Assembly (NCBI RefSeq): GCF_028548395.1
Contig: NZ_JAQQLA010000003.1
Span: 310,001 to 374,000 of the forward strand
Direction: 5' to 3'
Origin: Vogesella indigofera
GTDB lineage: Bacteria; Pseudomonadota; Gammaproteobacteria; Burkholderiales; Chromobacteriaceae
Length of the DNA stretch: 64,000 nt
The notes beneath the pieces are model-generated. The model was not told the DNA's origin, made no database searches, and saw only the letters and a program-made list of their open reading frames with translations. The translations under genes and the position numbers were made by a program. This document shows positions 52,109 to 61,104 of this stretch, piece by piece. Position 1 is the stretch's first letter. Each line of letters opens with the position of its first letter.

Positions 52109-53005
52109 ATGGCTGACGAATCGCAACGCCCCATCATCGTAAAACGCATCAAGAAAGGCCACGGCGGCCACCACGGCGGCGCCTGGAAGATCGCCTACGC
52201 CGACTTCGTGACCGCGATGATGGCTTTTTTCCTGTTGATGTGGCTGCTGGGCTCGACCTCGGCCGGCGCCCTCAGCGGCATCTCGCAGTACTTCCAGATG
52301 CCGCTGAAGCTGGCGCTGCAGGGCGGCGAGGGCGCCGGCGACGCCACCGCGGTGATCCCCGGCGGCGGTACCGACCTGACCCGGCAGTCCGGCCAGGTCA
52401 AGCGCGGCAATCCGGACCCGACCAGCGGGCAAAAGCGGGCAGAACTGAGCAAGCTGCAGCAGCGCATCCAGCAAAAGCTGCAGCAGAAGATGGAGCAGAG
52501 CGCGGTACTGAAGTCGTTCAAGGATCAGGTCAAGCTGGAGATGACGCCCGAAGGGCTGCGCATCCAGCTGATCGACGAGCAGAACCGGCCGATGTTCCAG
52601 TCCGGCGGCGCGCTGCCGATGGAACACACCCGGGTGCTGCTGCAGGAAATCGGCCGCGAGCTGAACGAGGTGACCAACAAGATCAGCATCTCCGGCCATA
52701 CCGACGCCACCCGCTTTGCCGGGGCGGCCACCGGCTATACCAACTGGGAGCTGTCGGCCGACCGGGCCAATGCCGCGCGCCGCGAGCTGATCGCCGGCGG
52801 CATGCTGGATGAGAAGGTGTTGCGGGTGGTCGGGCTGGCGTCGGCGGATCCGCTGAACAAGCAGAACGTGTTCAGCTCGGAAAACCGCCGTATCGCCATC
52901 GTGATATTGAACGAGGAAACCGAGAGCCAGATTCGTGGCCAGGGGCCGGTCGCGGAAGCGGCGTCGGTGGCAGCTGCGGTTGCAGGAGCACCGGCAGCGC
53001 CATGA
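52109..53005 (+). CDS. motB: Flagellar motor stator protein MotB (orphan)
   Basis: The 298-aa protein has a basic N-terminus (IVKRIKKGHGGHHGG), one transmembrane helix with the proton-binding D32 (AYADFVTAMMAFFLLMWLLG), a plug/linker and a C-terminal OmpA-like peptidoglycan-binding domain (ISISGHTDATR...NWELSADRANAARREL). No motA lies next to it, contrary to the usual motAB pair. It overlaps the next gene by 4 bp. Confidence 0.93.
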   Translation: MADESQRPIIVKRIKKGHGGHHGGAWKIAYADFVTAMMAFFLLMWLLGSTSAGALSGISQYFQMPLKLALQGGEGAGDATAVIPGGGTDLTRQSGQVKRGNPDPTSGQKRAELSKLQQRIQQKLQQKMEQSAVLKSFKDQVKLEMTPEGLRIQLIDEQNRPMFQSGGALPMEHTRVLLQEIGRELNEVTNKISISGHTDATRFAGAATGYTNWELSADRANAARRELIAGGMLDEKVLRVVGLASADPLNKQNVFSSENRRIAIVILNEETESQIRGQGPVAEAASVAAAVAGAPAAP

Positions 53006-53754
53006 TGCGGCTGGCTGCCTTGCTGCGCCATGCCGGCATCCAGCTGCTGGCGGTGCTGCTGGCCTGGGTGTTCTGGGCGCCGCTGCTCACGCCGCTGCCA
53101 TGGTTGGCGGCGCAGTGTCTGCTGGCGCTGCTGCTGGCCAGCGTGCTGCGCTGCTCGCTGCCGCAGCGCCTGCTGCATCTGCTGTTCATGCCGCTGGTGG
53201 TGCTGGCGCTGTGGCAGCAATGGGCGCCGTGGCTGTATCTGTGCGGTTTTGTGCTGCTGTTTGCGCTCAGCCGCAACGCGCTGACCGAACGGGTGCCCTT
53301 GTATCTGTCGTCGCAGGAAAGCATCGCCACGCTGGCGCACTGGCTGCCGCCGGGAGCGGCGGTGCTGGATCTGGGCAGTGGCGATGGCCGGGTGGTGCTG
53401 CAGCTGGCGCGGCAACGCGCCGACCTGCAGCTGTGTGGCGTGGAAAACGCGCTGCTGCCGTGGCTGTGGTCGCGCTGGCGCTACCTGCGCGCAGGGCGGC
53501 CGGCCAATGTCAGCCTGCGCTACGGCAATTTCTGGGATCTGGACTGGTCACGTTTCGACGTGATCCATGCCTTCCTGTCGCCGGCGCCGATGGCGCGGGT
53601 GTGGGCGCACTTCCAGCAGCATGCGGCCAACCATGCGCAGCTGGTGAGCAACAGCTTCGGGATCGCGGCGGTGCCGCCGCAGCAACGGCTGCCACTGAAC
53701 GGGCCATTACAAAAAGAACTTCTCATCTGGCGACACAATCATGGACATCGCTAA
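53002..53754 (+). CDS. Class I SAM methyltransferase with N-terminal membrane segments
   Basis: The 250-aa protein begins with three to four hydrophobic segments (about residues 1-90, e.g. GIQLLAVLLAWVFWAPLL and LFMPLVVLALWQQWAPWLYL) and ends with a Rossmann methyltransferase (VLDLGSGDGRVVLQLARQR, VENALLPWLWSRW). It is coupled to motB by ATGA and overlaps the HDOD gene by 14 bp. The substrate, perhaps a membrane lipid or quinone, is unknown. Confidence 0.82.
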   Translation: MMRLAALLRHAGIQLLAVLLAWVFWAPLLTPLPWLAAQCLLALLLASVLRCSLPQRLLHLLFMPLVVLALWQQWAPWLYLCGFVLLFALSRNALTERVPLYLSSQESIATLAHWLPPGAAVLDLGSGDGRVVLQLARQRADLQLCGVENALLPWLWSRWRYLRAGRPANVSLRYGNFWDLDWSRFDVIHAFLSPAPMARVWAHFQQHAANHAQLVSNSFGIAAVPPQQRLPLNGPLQKELLIWRHNHGHR

Positions 53755-55069
53755 CTGGCTGTCATCCCTGTCGGAAAACCGCTGGCCGATCCTGCCGGCC
53801 ACCGCGGTCGAGGTGCGGCAGATGCTGTCGCTGCCCGGCGATCGCATCGTGTTTTCCGAGCTGGCCAACCTGACCCTGTCCGATCCCTTCTTGCTGCTGG
53901 ACCTGATGCGGCTGGTTGGTGCGTCGCGCGCCTTGCAGCGCAGCGAGGCGCATCCCACCGTCGAGCAGATGCTGATGATGCTGGGGCTGGAGGTGATCAC
54001 CGCGCGCTATCGCCAGATTCCGGCACTCTCCACGGTGCACGGCAAGCTGGACCAGGAAGTGGTCGATGCCGTCGGTGACTGGCTGGGGCGTTCGCGGGTC
54101 GCCGCCTTTATCATCAAGGAGTGGCTGGCGATCACCGGCGAATACAAGGTCGAAGACTGCTTCATCGCGGCGCTGGTGTACAACCTGCCAGCCTGTCTGT
54201 ACCTGATCTACCGCAACCGCATTCCGGGCGGGCCGTTGCTGCACGAGGTGTCGGATGTGTTCGCGCTGGATTACCCCAAGATCGTCGAGCAGTTTATCCA
54301 GTGCATGCCGTTGCCGTCCGGCCTGCTGAATACCCTCGGCACCGGGCCGGTTAACCGCCGCAAGCAGCTGCTGAAGCTGGCGATTGCCACCGCCAACGCG
54401 GTGGACCAGGGCTGGTGGCGGCCGCAGTGGAATATCGGCATCGAGGCCGCGGCCAAGCTGATCGGCTGCCGGGTCGACGACGCGCAGCAGGTGGTGCAGC
54501 AGGCGATCCTGCAAGTGGCGCGTCACCCGCGCGCGTTGGGCTACACCTACCCGGCACGGGCCTACCTGTACATTCCCGGCCCGTTTCCGCAGCACAACAA
54601 GCAGGACGAGGTTGCCACTCTTACCGGCGAACAGCAGCTGGAAAAGGCGCTGCTGGAGTCGCTGCGCCATCTCGCCAACGACATCCAGTTCGAACGCATC
54701 ATGTTCCTGCGCTACGACCAGCCTAGCCATTCGCTGAAAATGCGCTACCAGATCGGGCTGGAGGACAACCACCCACTGCGCAAGCACATTGTGGCGCTGG
54801 AGCCGGGCTCGTTCTTCGCACTGCTCACCAGCCGGCCGCAGAGCTTCCATGCGCCGGCCTCGACGCGCGCGCAACTGGCGCGCAAATACCAGGACGAATT
54901 CTTCACCCATCTCGGCGAAGGCCACTTCGCCTGCATGTCGGTGTTCTCCGGCCACAAGCTGGCCGGTGTCTTCTTTGTTGACAACTATCGCAGCAACAAG
55001 GCGATCGACGACGATACCTACCACCGCTTCAAGGAAACGGTATTCCGGGTGTCGCAACTCACTTTCTAG
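53741..55069 (+). CDS. HDOD-domain signalling protein with GAF-like C-terminus
   Basis: The 442-aa protein has an N-terminal HDOD domain (LPATAVEVRQMLSLPGDRIV...LTLSDPFLLLDLMRLV ... EAHPTVEQMLMMLGLE) and a C-terminal region resembling GAF (LLESLRHLANDIQFERIMFL ... GHKLAGVFFVDNYRS). HDOD proteins act as non-enzymatic regulators in motility, biofilm or cell-cycle signalling. Its place in a motB operon suggests a motility-linked role. Confidence 0.82.
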   Translation: MDIANWLSSLSENRWPILPATAVEVRQMLSLPGDRIVFSELANLTLSDPFLLLDLMRLVGASRALQRSEAHPTVEQMLMMLGLEVITARYRQIPALSTVHGKLDQEVVDAVGDWLGRSRVAAFIIKEWLAITGEYKVEDCFIAALVYNLPACLYLIYRNRIPGGPLLHEVSDVFALDYPKIVEQFIQCMPLPSGLLNTLGTGPVNRRKQLLKLAIATANAVDQGWWRPQWNIGIEAAAKLIGCRVDDAQQVVQQAILQVARHPRALGYTYPARAYLYIPGPFPQHNKQDEVATLTGEQQLEKALLESLRHLANDIQFERIMFLRYDQPSHSLKMRYQIGLEDNHPLRKHIVALEPGSFFALLTSRPQSFHAPASTRAQLARKYQDEFFTHLGEGHFACMSVFSGHKLAGVFFVDNYRSNKAIDDDTYHRFKETVFRVSQLTF

Positions 55070-55071
55070 GC

Positions 55072-55875
55072 ATGACATTCCATAAAATCATTACCTCGGC
55101 CGCCAATGACGAGATGAAATCGCTGGCGCGGCTGCTGGACAACGCCCGTGAGCGGCGCAAGCAACAACTGCTGGTGCTGGAAGGGCTGCACCTGCTGCAG
55201 GCCGCGCTGGACGCCGGGCTGCCGCTGCACGCGGTGTACGTCAACGAGGCGGCGCAGCAGCATCCGGAATGGCTGGCGCTGCACAGCCGCATCGACCGTG
55301 CCGTGCCGTGTAGCCTGGTCAGTACCGCGGTGCTGGCCAAGGTCACCGCGCTGGCAACGCCGGCGGAGGTGCTGGTGCTGTGCCCGCGGCCACAGGGCAG
55401 CGCCGCCCATCAGGAAGCGGCGGTAATGCTGGACGACGTGCAGGACCCGGGCAATATGGGCACCATCCTGCGCTGCGCCGCAGCGGCCAACGTGCGCCAG
55501 GTGTACCTGTCCAAGGGCTGCGTCGACGTCTATTCCCCCAAGGTGTTGCGCGCCGGCATGGGCGCCCACTTTGTGTTGCAGATCCACGAGCAGGCGGATC
55601 TCGCCGCCGAGCTGGCGCGCTGGCCCGGCCCGCGGCTGGCGACGCACCTGGAAGGCAGCGTGTCGCTGTACAGCGAAGACCTGCGCGGCGCGGTGGCCTT
55701 CGTGTTCGGCAACGAGGGCAAGGGTGTGTCGGCGCAGGTGCTGGCCGCCTGCGACCGCCGCGTGCGCATCCCGATGCCCGGCCACGCCGAGTCGCTGAAC
55801 GTGGCGATGGCGGCCACCGTCTGCCTGTTCGAGCGCGTGCGGCAGGGCGAGGTCGCGGCCCCCGGCGCCGTGTAA
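55072..55875 (+). CDS. TrmH/SpoU-family RNA 2'-O-methyltransferase
   Basis: The 267-aa protein has an N-terminal substrate-binding domain (LLVLEGLHLLQAAL) and a SPOUT knot: LDDVQDPGNMGTILRCAAAA, FVFGNEGKGVS and IPMPGHAESLNVAMAATVCL. It should methylate a ribose in rRNA or tRNA. It starts 2 bp after the HDOD stop. Confidence 0.93.
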   Translation: MTFHKIITSAANDEMKSLARLLDNARERRKQQLLVLEGLHLLQAALDAGLPLHAVYVNEAAQQHPEWLALHSRIDRAVPCSLVSTAVLAKVTALATPAEVLVLCPRPQGSAAHQEAAVMLDDVQDPGNMGTILRCAAAANVRQVYLSKGCVDVYSPKVLRAGMGAHFVLQIHEQADLAAELARWPGPRLATHLEGSVSLYSEDLRGAVAFVFGNEGKGVSAQVLAACDRRVRIPMPGHAESLNVAMAATVCLFERVRQGEVAAPGAV

Positions 55876-55972
55876 TCAGCGCTTTGCCAATCGGGCGGCG
55901 CTCACTACAATACGCGGCCTGTTATTACACGCGCGGTGCCGCCAGCGGCCTGACGCTACTCCGGAGTGAAGA

Positions 55973-56704
55973 ATGGAACCCGTACGACTTTCAAAACGCA
56001 TGGCTGAAATGGGGCTTTGTTCTCGCCGCGAGGCCGACAGCTATATCGAGCAGGGCTGGGTCAAGGTCAACGGCAGCGTGGCGGTGCTGGGGCAGAAGGT
56101 GGTGACCGGCGACGACATCCAGCTCGACAAGAAAATGACCCAGGCGCAGGAGCGCCGCGTCACCATCCTGATCAACAAACCGATGGGCTACGTCTCCGGC
56201 CAGGCCGAGATGGGCTACCTGCCGGCGGCGGCGCTGATCACGCCGGACAACCACTGGGAAGAAGACAAGTCCGGGCTGCGCTTCTCGCGCGACCACATGA
56301 AAGGGCTGGCGCCGGCCGGCCGCCTCGACATCGACTCGGTCGGCCTGCTGGTGCTGACCCAGGACGGCCGCGTGGCGAAAGAGCTGATCGGCGAAAACTC
56401 CGACGTGGAAAAGGAATACCTGGTGCGCGTCGAGGGCGAGCTGTCCGACGAAGGCCTGCGCCTGCTCAACCACGGGCTATCGCTGGACGGCAAGGCGCTG
56501 ATCCCGGCCAAGGTGTGGTGGCAGAACGACGACCAGCTGCGCTTCATCCTGAAGGAAGGCAAGAAGCGCCAGATCCGCCGCATGTGCGAGGCCGTCGGCC
56601 TGCACGTGGTCGGCCTGAAGCGCATCCGCATCGGCAAGGTGATGCTGGGCGACCTGCCGACCGGCAAGTGGCGCTATCTGGCAGCGGACGAGCAGTTCTC
56701 CTGA
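55973..56704 (+). CDS. RsuA/RluF-family 23S rRNA pseudouridine synthase
   Basis: The 243-aa protein has an S4 RNA-binding domain ([20 protein letters not shown]) and the catalytic Asp motif [20 protein letters not shown], plus [15 protein letters not shown]. It isomerises uridine in large-subunit rRNA; the sequence is closest to RluF by my reading. GGAG precedes the ATG. It is followed by a compact repeat hairpin. Confidence 0.92.
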   Translation: MEPVRLSKRMAEMGLCSRREADSYIEQGWVKVNGSVAVLGQKVVTGDDIQLDKKMTQAQERRVTILINKPMGYVSGQAEMGYLPAAALITPDNHWEEDKSGLRFSRDHMKGLAPAGRLDIDSVGLLVLTQDGRVAKELIGENSDVEKEYLVRVEGELSDEGLRLLNHGLSLDGKALIPAKVWWQNDDQLRFILKEGKKRQIRRMCEAVGLHVVGLKRIRIGKVMLGDLPTGKWRYLAADEQFS

Positions 56705-56714
56705 TTCCTGGCCA

Positions 56715-56737
56715 TGCGGCCAACCTTGTTGGCCGCA
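56715..56737. terminator. Compact inverted pair of the dispersed repeat
   Basis: TGCGGCCAAC (56715-56724) pairs with GTTGGCCGCA (56728-56737) around CTT; the left side is an exact 13-bp copy. It lies 10 bp after the pseudouridine synthase stop. Confidence 0.75.
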
Positions 56738-56785
56738 ATTTCATGCAGCCGGCAGGGATACAGTCACGATAAAGCGGGCAGGGCG

Positions 56786-57772
56786 ATGAGCTTCTTTTTG
56801 CAGCGGTGGTTGGGCGGCGGCGGCCCCTGGGGGCGGCAGGAGGTGTCGCAGGCGGTGGAGCGGCTGATCGACGAGGTTGATCCCAAGGTGCGGCTACTGC
56901 CGCGCAGCCAGCAACAGCTGCAGCGTGGCGTGCGCGACACCCTGCGCTACGCCAGCGAGCTGATCGAGCACCTGCCGGCGCCGCTGGACCTCAGCCCCGC
57001 CGGCTACACCACCGACCGCCGCGTCGGCCTGTTGTTCGCGTCGCCGGAAAGCCTGTGCCGCGTGCTGCAGGGCAGCGAGGCGCTGCAGCAGTACTTTTCC
57101 CATCCTTCCAATCCCGACACCGCCTATCTGCTATTGGTGATGCAGCCGCAGGCGCGCCAGCGCCTCGGCAGCCAGCTGCTGCCCGATGGTCAGGTGCAGA
57201 ACGACGTACCGCAGCAGGTGATCAGCTTCGAGCAGCACCGGGTGGTGGCGGCCTACGACAGCCTGAAAAACCTGCGGCAACTGGCCGGCATGGAGGCATT
57301 CAACGCCTTGTGCCGTGACCTGGCGCGGCGGGTGGCGCTGTGCGATGCCCGCCGCCAGCAGCTGGAGGCCGAGCGCCAGCGTGTGCTGTTGCGGCTGGCG
57401 GCCGGTGGTCAGACGCTGATCAACGCCGCCGCGCTGCGCGGCCGCGACGACGTCAAGGATGACGAGCTGCCGCGCCGCTTGCAGCAGCTGAACGCGGAGC
57501 TGGCGGTGATGGGCAAGCAGCTGTCGCTGCCGGGCAAGCTGGACTACCTGCGCCAGGTGCTACGCCAGCCGCAGCAGTACTTCAAGGCCGGGCTGGAATC
57601 GACATGGCTGGATCGCATGGGGGTGGTGACGCCACCGGATCTCGGTGGCGCGCAACTGGATTTCGGCCTGATGAAGCTGGGCGAGGCCGAGGACAGCGTG
57701 CGCGAGCGGGTGGTGTTCCCCGGCAGCATCACGCGCCGCGACCTGAAGCAGTGGCGCGAACGTTGGCCGTAA
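56786..57772 (+). CDS. Conserved hypothetical protein, helical
   Basis: The 328-aa soluble protein is rich in Leu, Gln and Arg and predicted to be mostly alpha-helical. It contains RVGLLFASPESLCRVLQGSE, LLLVMQPQARQRLGSQLLPD and a coiled-coil stretch (ARRQQLEAERQRVLLRLAAG). I recognise no family. It has no visible signal peptide. It stands alone between two repeat-containing gaps. Confidence 0.75.
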   Translation: MSFFLQRWLGGGGPWGRQEVSQAVERLIDEVDPKVRLLPRSQQQLQRGVRDTLRYASELIEHLPAPLDLSPAGYTTDRRVGLLFASPESLCRVLQGSEALQQYFSHPSNPDTAYLLLVMQPQARQRLGSQLLPDGQVQNDVPQQVISFEQHRVVAAYDSLKNLRQLAGMEAFNALCRDLARRVALCDARRQQLEAERQRVLLRLAAGGQTLINAAALRGRDDVKDDELPRRLQQLNAELAVMGKQLSLPGKLDYLRQVLRQPQQYFKAGLESTWLDRMGVVTPPDLGGAQLDFGLMKLGEAEDSVRERVVFPGSITRRDLKQWRERWP

Positions 57773-57897
57773 TGAGGCGGCCAACGGCGGCCGTCAGGCC
57801 GGTCTAGAGCCGCCTGGACCAAGGCGCGCCGACGCAGGCAGTACAGGTAGTCCGGTAAGGCGGCGCCACGCAGGGTCAGGGGTTCTGTTAGTGGCGC

Positions 57898-58362
57898 TTA
57901 TTCCTGCGGCAGGGTTGCCTTGCCGTAGTGCAGGAACACCTCGTCGCGCACCCAGCCGCTATTGTGGTACAGCTTTTGCGCGGCCTGGTTGTCGCGGGCG
58001 GTGGATAGCTCCAGCCGCACGAAGCCGTTGTCGCGGGCGTAGCGTTCGATGTGGCCAAGCAGGCCGCTGGCAATGCCGCGCTGGCGGTCCTGCGGCCGGG
58101 TGAACAGGTCGTACAGCACGTAGATCGGCGCCGCCGCCAGCGAGCAGAACGACGGGTACAGCTGGCAGAAGCCGAGCACCTCGCCGTCACTGTGTTCCGC
58201 CAGGAAAATCACCGATTCGTTCTTGGTCATGCGCGCCTGCAGGAAACGTCGTGCCAGCTCACGGTCGCTGCTTTCGCCGTAAAACTGGCGGTATTCGTCA
58301 AACAGCACGGCCAGTGCGGTCAGGTCGTTGTGTCCGGCGCGGCGTATCGTCGGGTCACTCAT
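57898..58362 (-). CDS. GNAT-family N-acetyltransferase
   Basis: The 154-aa protein has the GNAT core: LGFCQLYPSFCSLAAAPIYV, the acetyl-CoA loop QDRQRGIASGLLGHIERYA and a C-terminal LSTARDNQAAQKLYHNSGW. It probably acetylates a small amine or protein N-terminus. ATG 58362 overlaps the stop of the upstream phosphatase-like gene by 8 bp, so the two are coupled. Confidence 0.92.
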   Translation of the reverse strand: MSDPTIRRAGHNDLTALAVLFDEYRQFYGESSDRELARRFLQARMTKNESVIFLAEHSDGEVLGFCQLYPSFCSLAAAPIYVLYDLFTRPQDRQRGIASGLLGHIERYARDNGFVRLELSTARDNQAAQKLYHNSGWVRDEVFLHYGKATLPQE

Positions 58363-59569
58363 CACTTGCTACTCCTTCTTTTCCGTCAATCACGATCAGC
58401 GGCACCATCATCTCGGCGGCGGACAACCCGCCGTGGTTGCCCAGCAGCTTGGGCAGCGGGGCGTCGGCCGGCGAATCCAGCAGCCCCCAGTCCTCTTTCA
58501 TTAGCAGCACATAGTCGCCGACGCGTGCGGCCAACCTTGGATCATTGGTATCGGCGCCGGGGCCGAACCAGGTCTCGTCCAGCAGCTGCGCCGCCGGTAG
58601 GCACCAGGCGGCATGGCCGAGCAGGCGTGCGGCCAGCTGCGGAAACTCCGCCAGCCGTTCCGGCTTGACGTGGCAGAACGCCACCCGTGGCTCGCCGGAC
58701 AGCGGCTGGCGCAGGCAGGCGGCCAGCTCCGGGAAATCGCGCAGCTGCAGCAGGCGCGGCGGCGGGATGTCCATCTGGCCGTGATCGGCGCTGATGCACA
58801 GCACGGCGTCGCGGCCGGGCAGCGCGGCGGCAAAGGCGGCGCAGTGCGCCTCGATACGCTGCAACAGCTGGCGGCAACGCGGGTGCGTGGTGCCCTTGTG
58901 GTGCATGATCGAATCCAGGTCCGGGATGTAGGCGTAGACGAACTGCGGCGCGCTCGCCTCGCGCAGCAGCGTGTCCAGCTGGCGGAACAGGTCTTCGTAG
59001 GAGCTCCAGCCGTGGCGCTCTGCGCTGCCGCCGTGGTGCAGGCTGTAGGCGGAGTCCAGAATGTAGTTCGGCTGCAGCACGATCTGGCGCCGCGGCCCGG
59101 TGAGCGCCGAGGGCGTCTGGTACACGCGGCGTGCCAGTTCGGCCGGGTCGTCCGGGGTGTGGCTGCCGCGGTGGCGCACCGTCAGCGGCAAGGGCGTGAC
59201 CACGGCGTCGACCTCCGGCGCCGCCAGATGCCAGCCGGTGAGGGTGTGCACGCTGGGTGGCAACCCGGTGAGGTAAGTGGTGATGGCGCTGGTGGTGGTG
59301 CTGGGGAACACCGACGTCAGTGCCAGCGTTTGCTGCTGCCGCAACCAGCCGCCGGGCGACAGCTCGGCCAATTGCCGACAGCCCATGCCGTCGATGACCA
59401 GCAGGATGATGGTTTGCGCCTGCTCCAGCCGTGCCAGCGACGGGTGCTGTAGCGGCGGGCAGGGGCTGGGGCTGCCGTGCAGGCGGGCGGCGAGGTTGGC
59501 GATGCCGTGTTCCGGGTGCGGGAACACCAGGCCGGCGGTACTCAGCTGTGGTCGGGTCGGTTGCGTCAC
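58355..59569 (-). CDS. Alkaline phosphatase/phosphodiesterase superfamily protein
   Basis: The 404-aa protein belongs to the type I phosphodiesterase/nucleotide pyrophosphatase group: LLVIDGMGCRQL (metal Asp), SVFPSTTTSAITTYLTG (nucleophile Thr), YIPDLDSIMHHKG and CISADHGQMDI, with a final NHGGLS. It lacks a clear signal peptide, so it may be cytoplasmic. It starts with GTG 59569. One repeat copy is inside (58526-58537, coding RLAAR). Confidence 0.88.
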   Translation of the reverse strand: MTQPTRPQLSTAGLVFPHPEHGIANLAARLHGSPSPCPPLQHPSLARLEQAQTIILLVIDGMGCRQLAELSPGGWLRQQQTLALTSVFPSTTTSAITTYLTGLPPSVHTLTGWHLAAPEVDAVVTPLPLTVRHRGSHTPDDPAELARRVYQTPSALTGPRRQIVLQPNYILDSAYSLHHGGSAERHGWSSYEDLFRQLDTLLREASAPQFVYAYIPDLDSIMHHKGTTHPRCRQLLQRIEAHCAAFAAALPGRDAVLCISADHGQMDIPPPRLLQLRDFPELAACLRQPLSGEPRVAFCHVKPERLAEFPQLAARLLGHAAWCLPAAQLLDETWFGPGADTNDPRLAARVGDYVLLMKEDWGLLDSPADAPLPKLLGNHGGLSAAEMMVPLIVIDGKEGVASDE

Positions 59570-59636
59570 TTGCGGCGATGGCCAGGTTGCGGTAATACCT
59601 GTACTTTTACCATTTTCACCGCATTCCAGATAGCTG

Positions 59637-59984
59637 ATGGCTGCTTATCCTGTTTCCTGTACCAGCTGCGGCGCCTGTTGCGCCGCGTTCCGGGTGTCGT
59701 TTCACCGCGCCGAACTGGCCGGCCCCGAGCGCCGCGGCGTGCCGCCGGCCATGGCGGTGGTCGAGGTCGGCAACACCATGCGCATGTGCGGCACCGACGA
59801 GCACACCCTGCGCTGCGTCGCGCTGCAGGGCACCGTCGGCGAGTCGGTCAGCTGCAGCATCTACGCCGACCGGCCGTCGCCGTGCCGCGAATTCGGCGCG
59901 CTGGCCGATGTCGGCATCTACGAGCGTGCCTGCAACCGCGCGCGCGCGCGCCACGGCCTGCCGGCGCTGCCGGTGGACGACTAG
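59637..59984 (+). CDS. YkgJ-family cysteine-cluster protein
   Basis: The 115-aa protein has the YkgJ/CxxCxxxCC metal-binding pattern (CTSCGACCAAFRVSF ... CVALQGTVGESVSCSIYADR ... CREF ... ACNRARA). It probably binds zinc or an iron cluster. Function not established. Confidence 0.88.
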   Translation: MAAYPVSCTSCGACCAAFRVSFHRAELAGPERRGVPPAMAVVEVGNTMRMCGTDEHTLRCVALQGTVGESVSCSIYADRPSPCREFGALADVGIYERACNRARARHGLPALPVDD

Positions 59985-60024
59985 GGTCGGCGCCACGGTT
60001 AAATCCGTGTTGACCGGCCCCGAA

Positions 60025-61104
60025 TCACAGCAGCACCAGATGGTTGTCCCACTTCACCGGGAAGTGCTGGCTGCGCGCGGCGACGATCTGCAGTTGCTGG
60101 CTGTCGATCCACACGATGTCGCCCAGCTCGTTACTGACGATGAAGTGGCGCTGGTCCGGTGTCGCAGCGATGCCGGCCGGCTTGCTCAGCGCCACCGACC
60201 CCAGGAATTCGCCGGCACCTGACCAGAACACCACCTGGTCGCCCTTGGTGGCGGTGCAGGCGATGCGGGTCGCCGTCGCAGCCACGCTGGCGGCGTAGCC
60301 GTTGCAGGCGCTTGCCAGTTCCGGCGGCAGCGGCAGGCTGCGCAGCCCACTGCTTTCGTGCCACAGGCTGGCCAGCGGTGCGCTGCCTTCGCCCTCGTAC
60401 TGCAGGGCCACCGCGTAGTGGCCGTCGGCCACCACCGCCAGATGACGCAGCGACAGCTTGTTGTCCGGCAGGCGGAAGCTGGCCACGCTGCGGCCAACCT
60501 TGAGATCGACGATGTCCAGGCTGGGCTGCATGCTGTGCACGTTGAGCTTGATTCGGCCGCTTTCCGGCAGCGTCAGGATGCCACCGTTGGCGACCAGGAT
60601 GCGGCCGCCTTGCAGCGGCAGCAGCTGGTGCGGGCCGATGCCGCCGGACGGTAGCTCGCGTTGCGGTGCCAGCGTCAGCGCGTCGCGCAGGGTCAGCAGG
60701 CCGTCGCCGCTGTCGATGTTGCTATCGGTGGTGACCAGCACGCCGCCGGGCAGCACGATGCCGTGGCCGAAGCCGTGACGGTCGTCCGGATAGTCGTACC
60801 ACGCCAGCGTCTCGCCGCTGTGCCAGTCGAGCCGCGCGATGAAGCTGCCGGGGCGGCGCGCGAACACCAGACACTCGTGCGGCCGGCCGGGTAGCAGCGC
60901 GATGTGGTGGCCGCGCTGCGGCAGGGTGCCGGCTGTGCTGCGGCCGGCAGCGCCGACGCGGTGCTCGTTGCGGCCAACGTCGTAGGCCGACAGCAGCTGC
61001 AGCGGTGTTTCGCCGGCCAGGCTGCGCAGCGGCCACGCCAGCAGCGCGGCGGCCACGCCCTGCAACAGGCGGCGGCGTTGCGGATCAGTCGCCATCGGAT
61101 TCAT
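60025..61104 (-). CDS. DUF1513 protein, Tat-exported beta-propeller
   Basis: The 359-aa protein has a twin-arginine signal (DPQRRRLLQGVAAALLAWPL) and repeated beta-propeller strands (HGFGHGIVLPGGVLVTTDSN, GGIGPHQLLPLQGGRILVAN). DUF1513 genes are known to follow imelysin genes in iron-related loci. The start is either ATG 61104 or 61095; the first overlaps the imelysin gene by 20 bp. A repeat copy lies inside (60489-60500). Confidence 0.88.
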   Translation of the reverse strand: MNPMATDPQRRRLLQGVAAALLAWPLRSLAGETPLQLLSAYDVGRNEHRVGAAGRSTAGTLPQRGHHIALLPGRPHECLVFARRPGSFIARLDWHSGETLAWYDYPDDRHGFGHGIVLPGGVLVTTDSNIDSGDGLLTLRDALTLAPQRELPSGGIGPHQLLPLQGGRILVANGGILTLPESGRIKLNVHSMQPSLDIVDLKVGRSVASFRLPDNKLSLRHLAVVADGHYAVALQYEGEGSAPLASLWHESSGLRSLPLPPELASACNGYAASVAATATRIACTATKGDQVVFWSGAGEFLGSVALSKPAGIAATPDQRHFIVSNELGDIVWIDSQQLQIVAARSQHFPVKWDNHLVLL

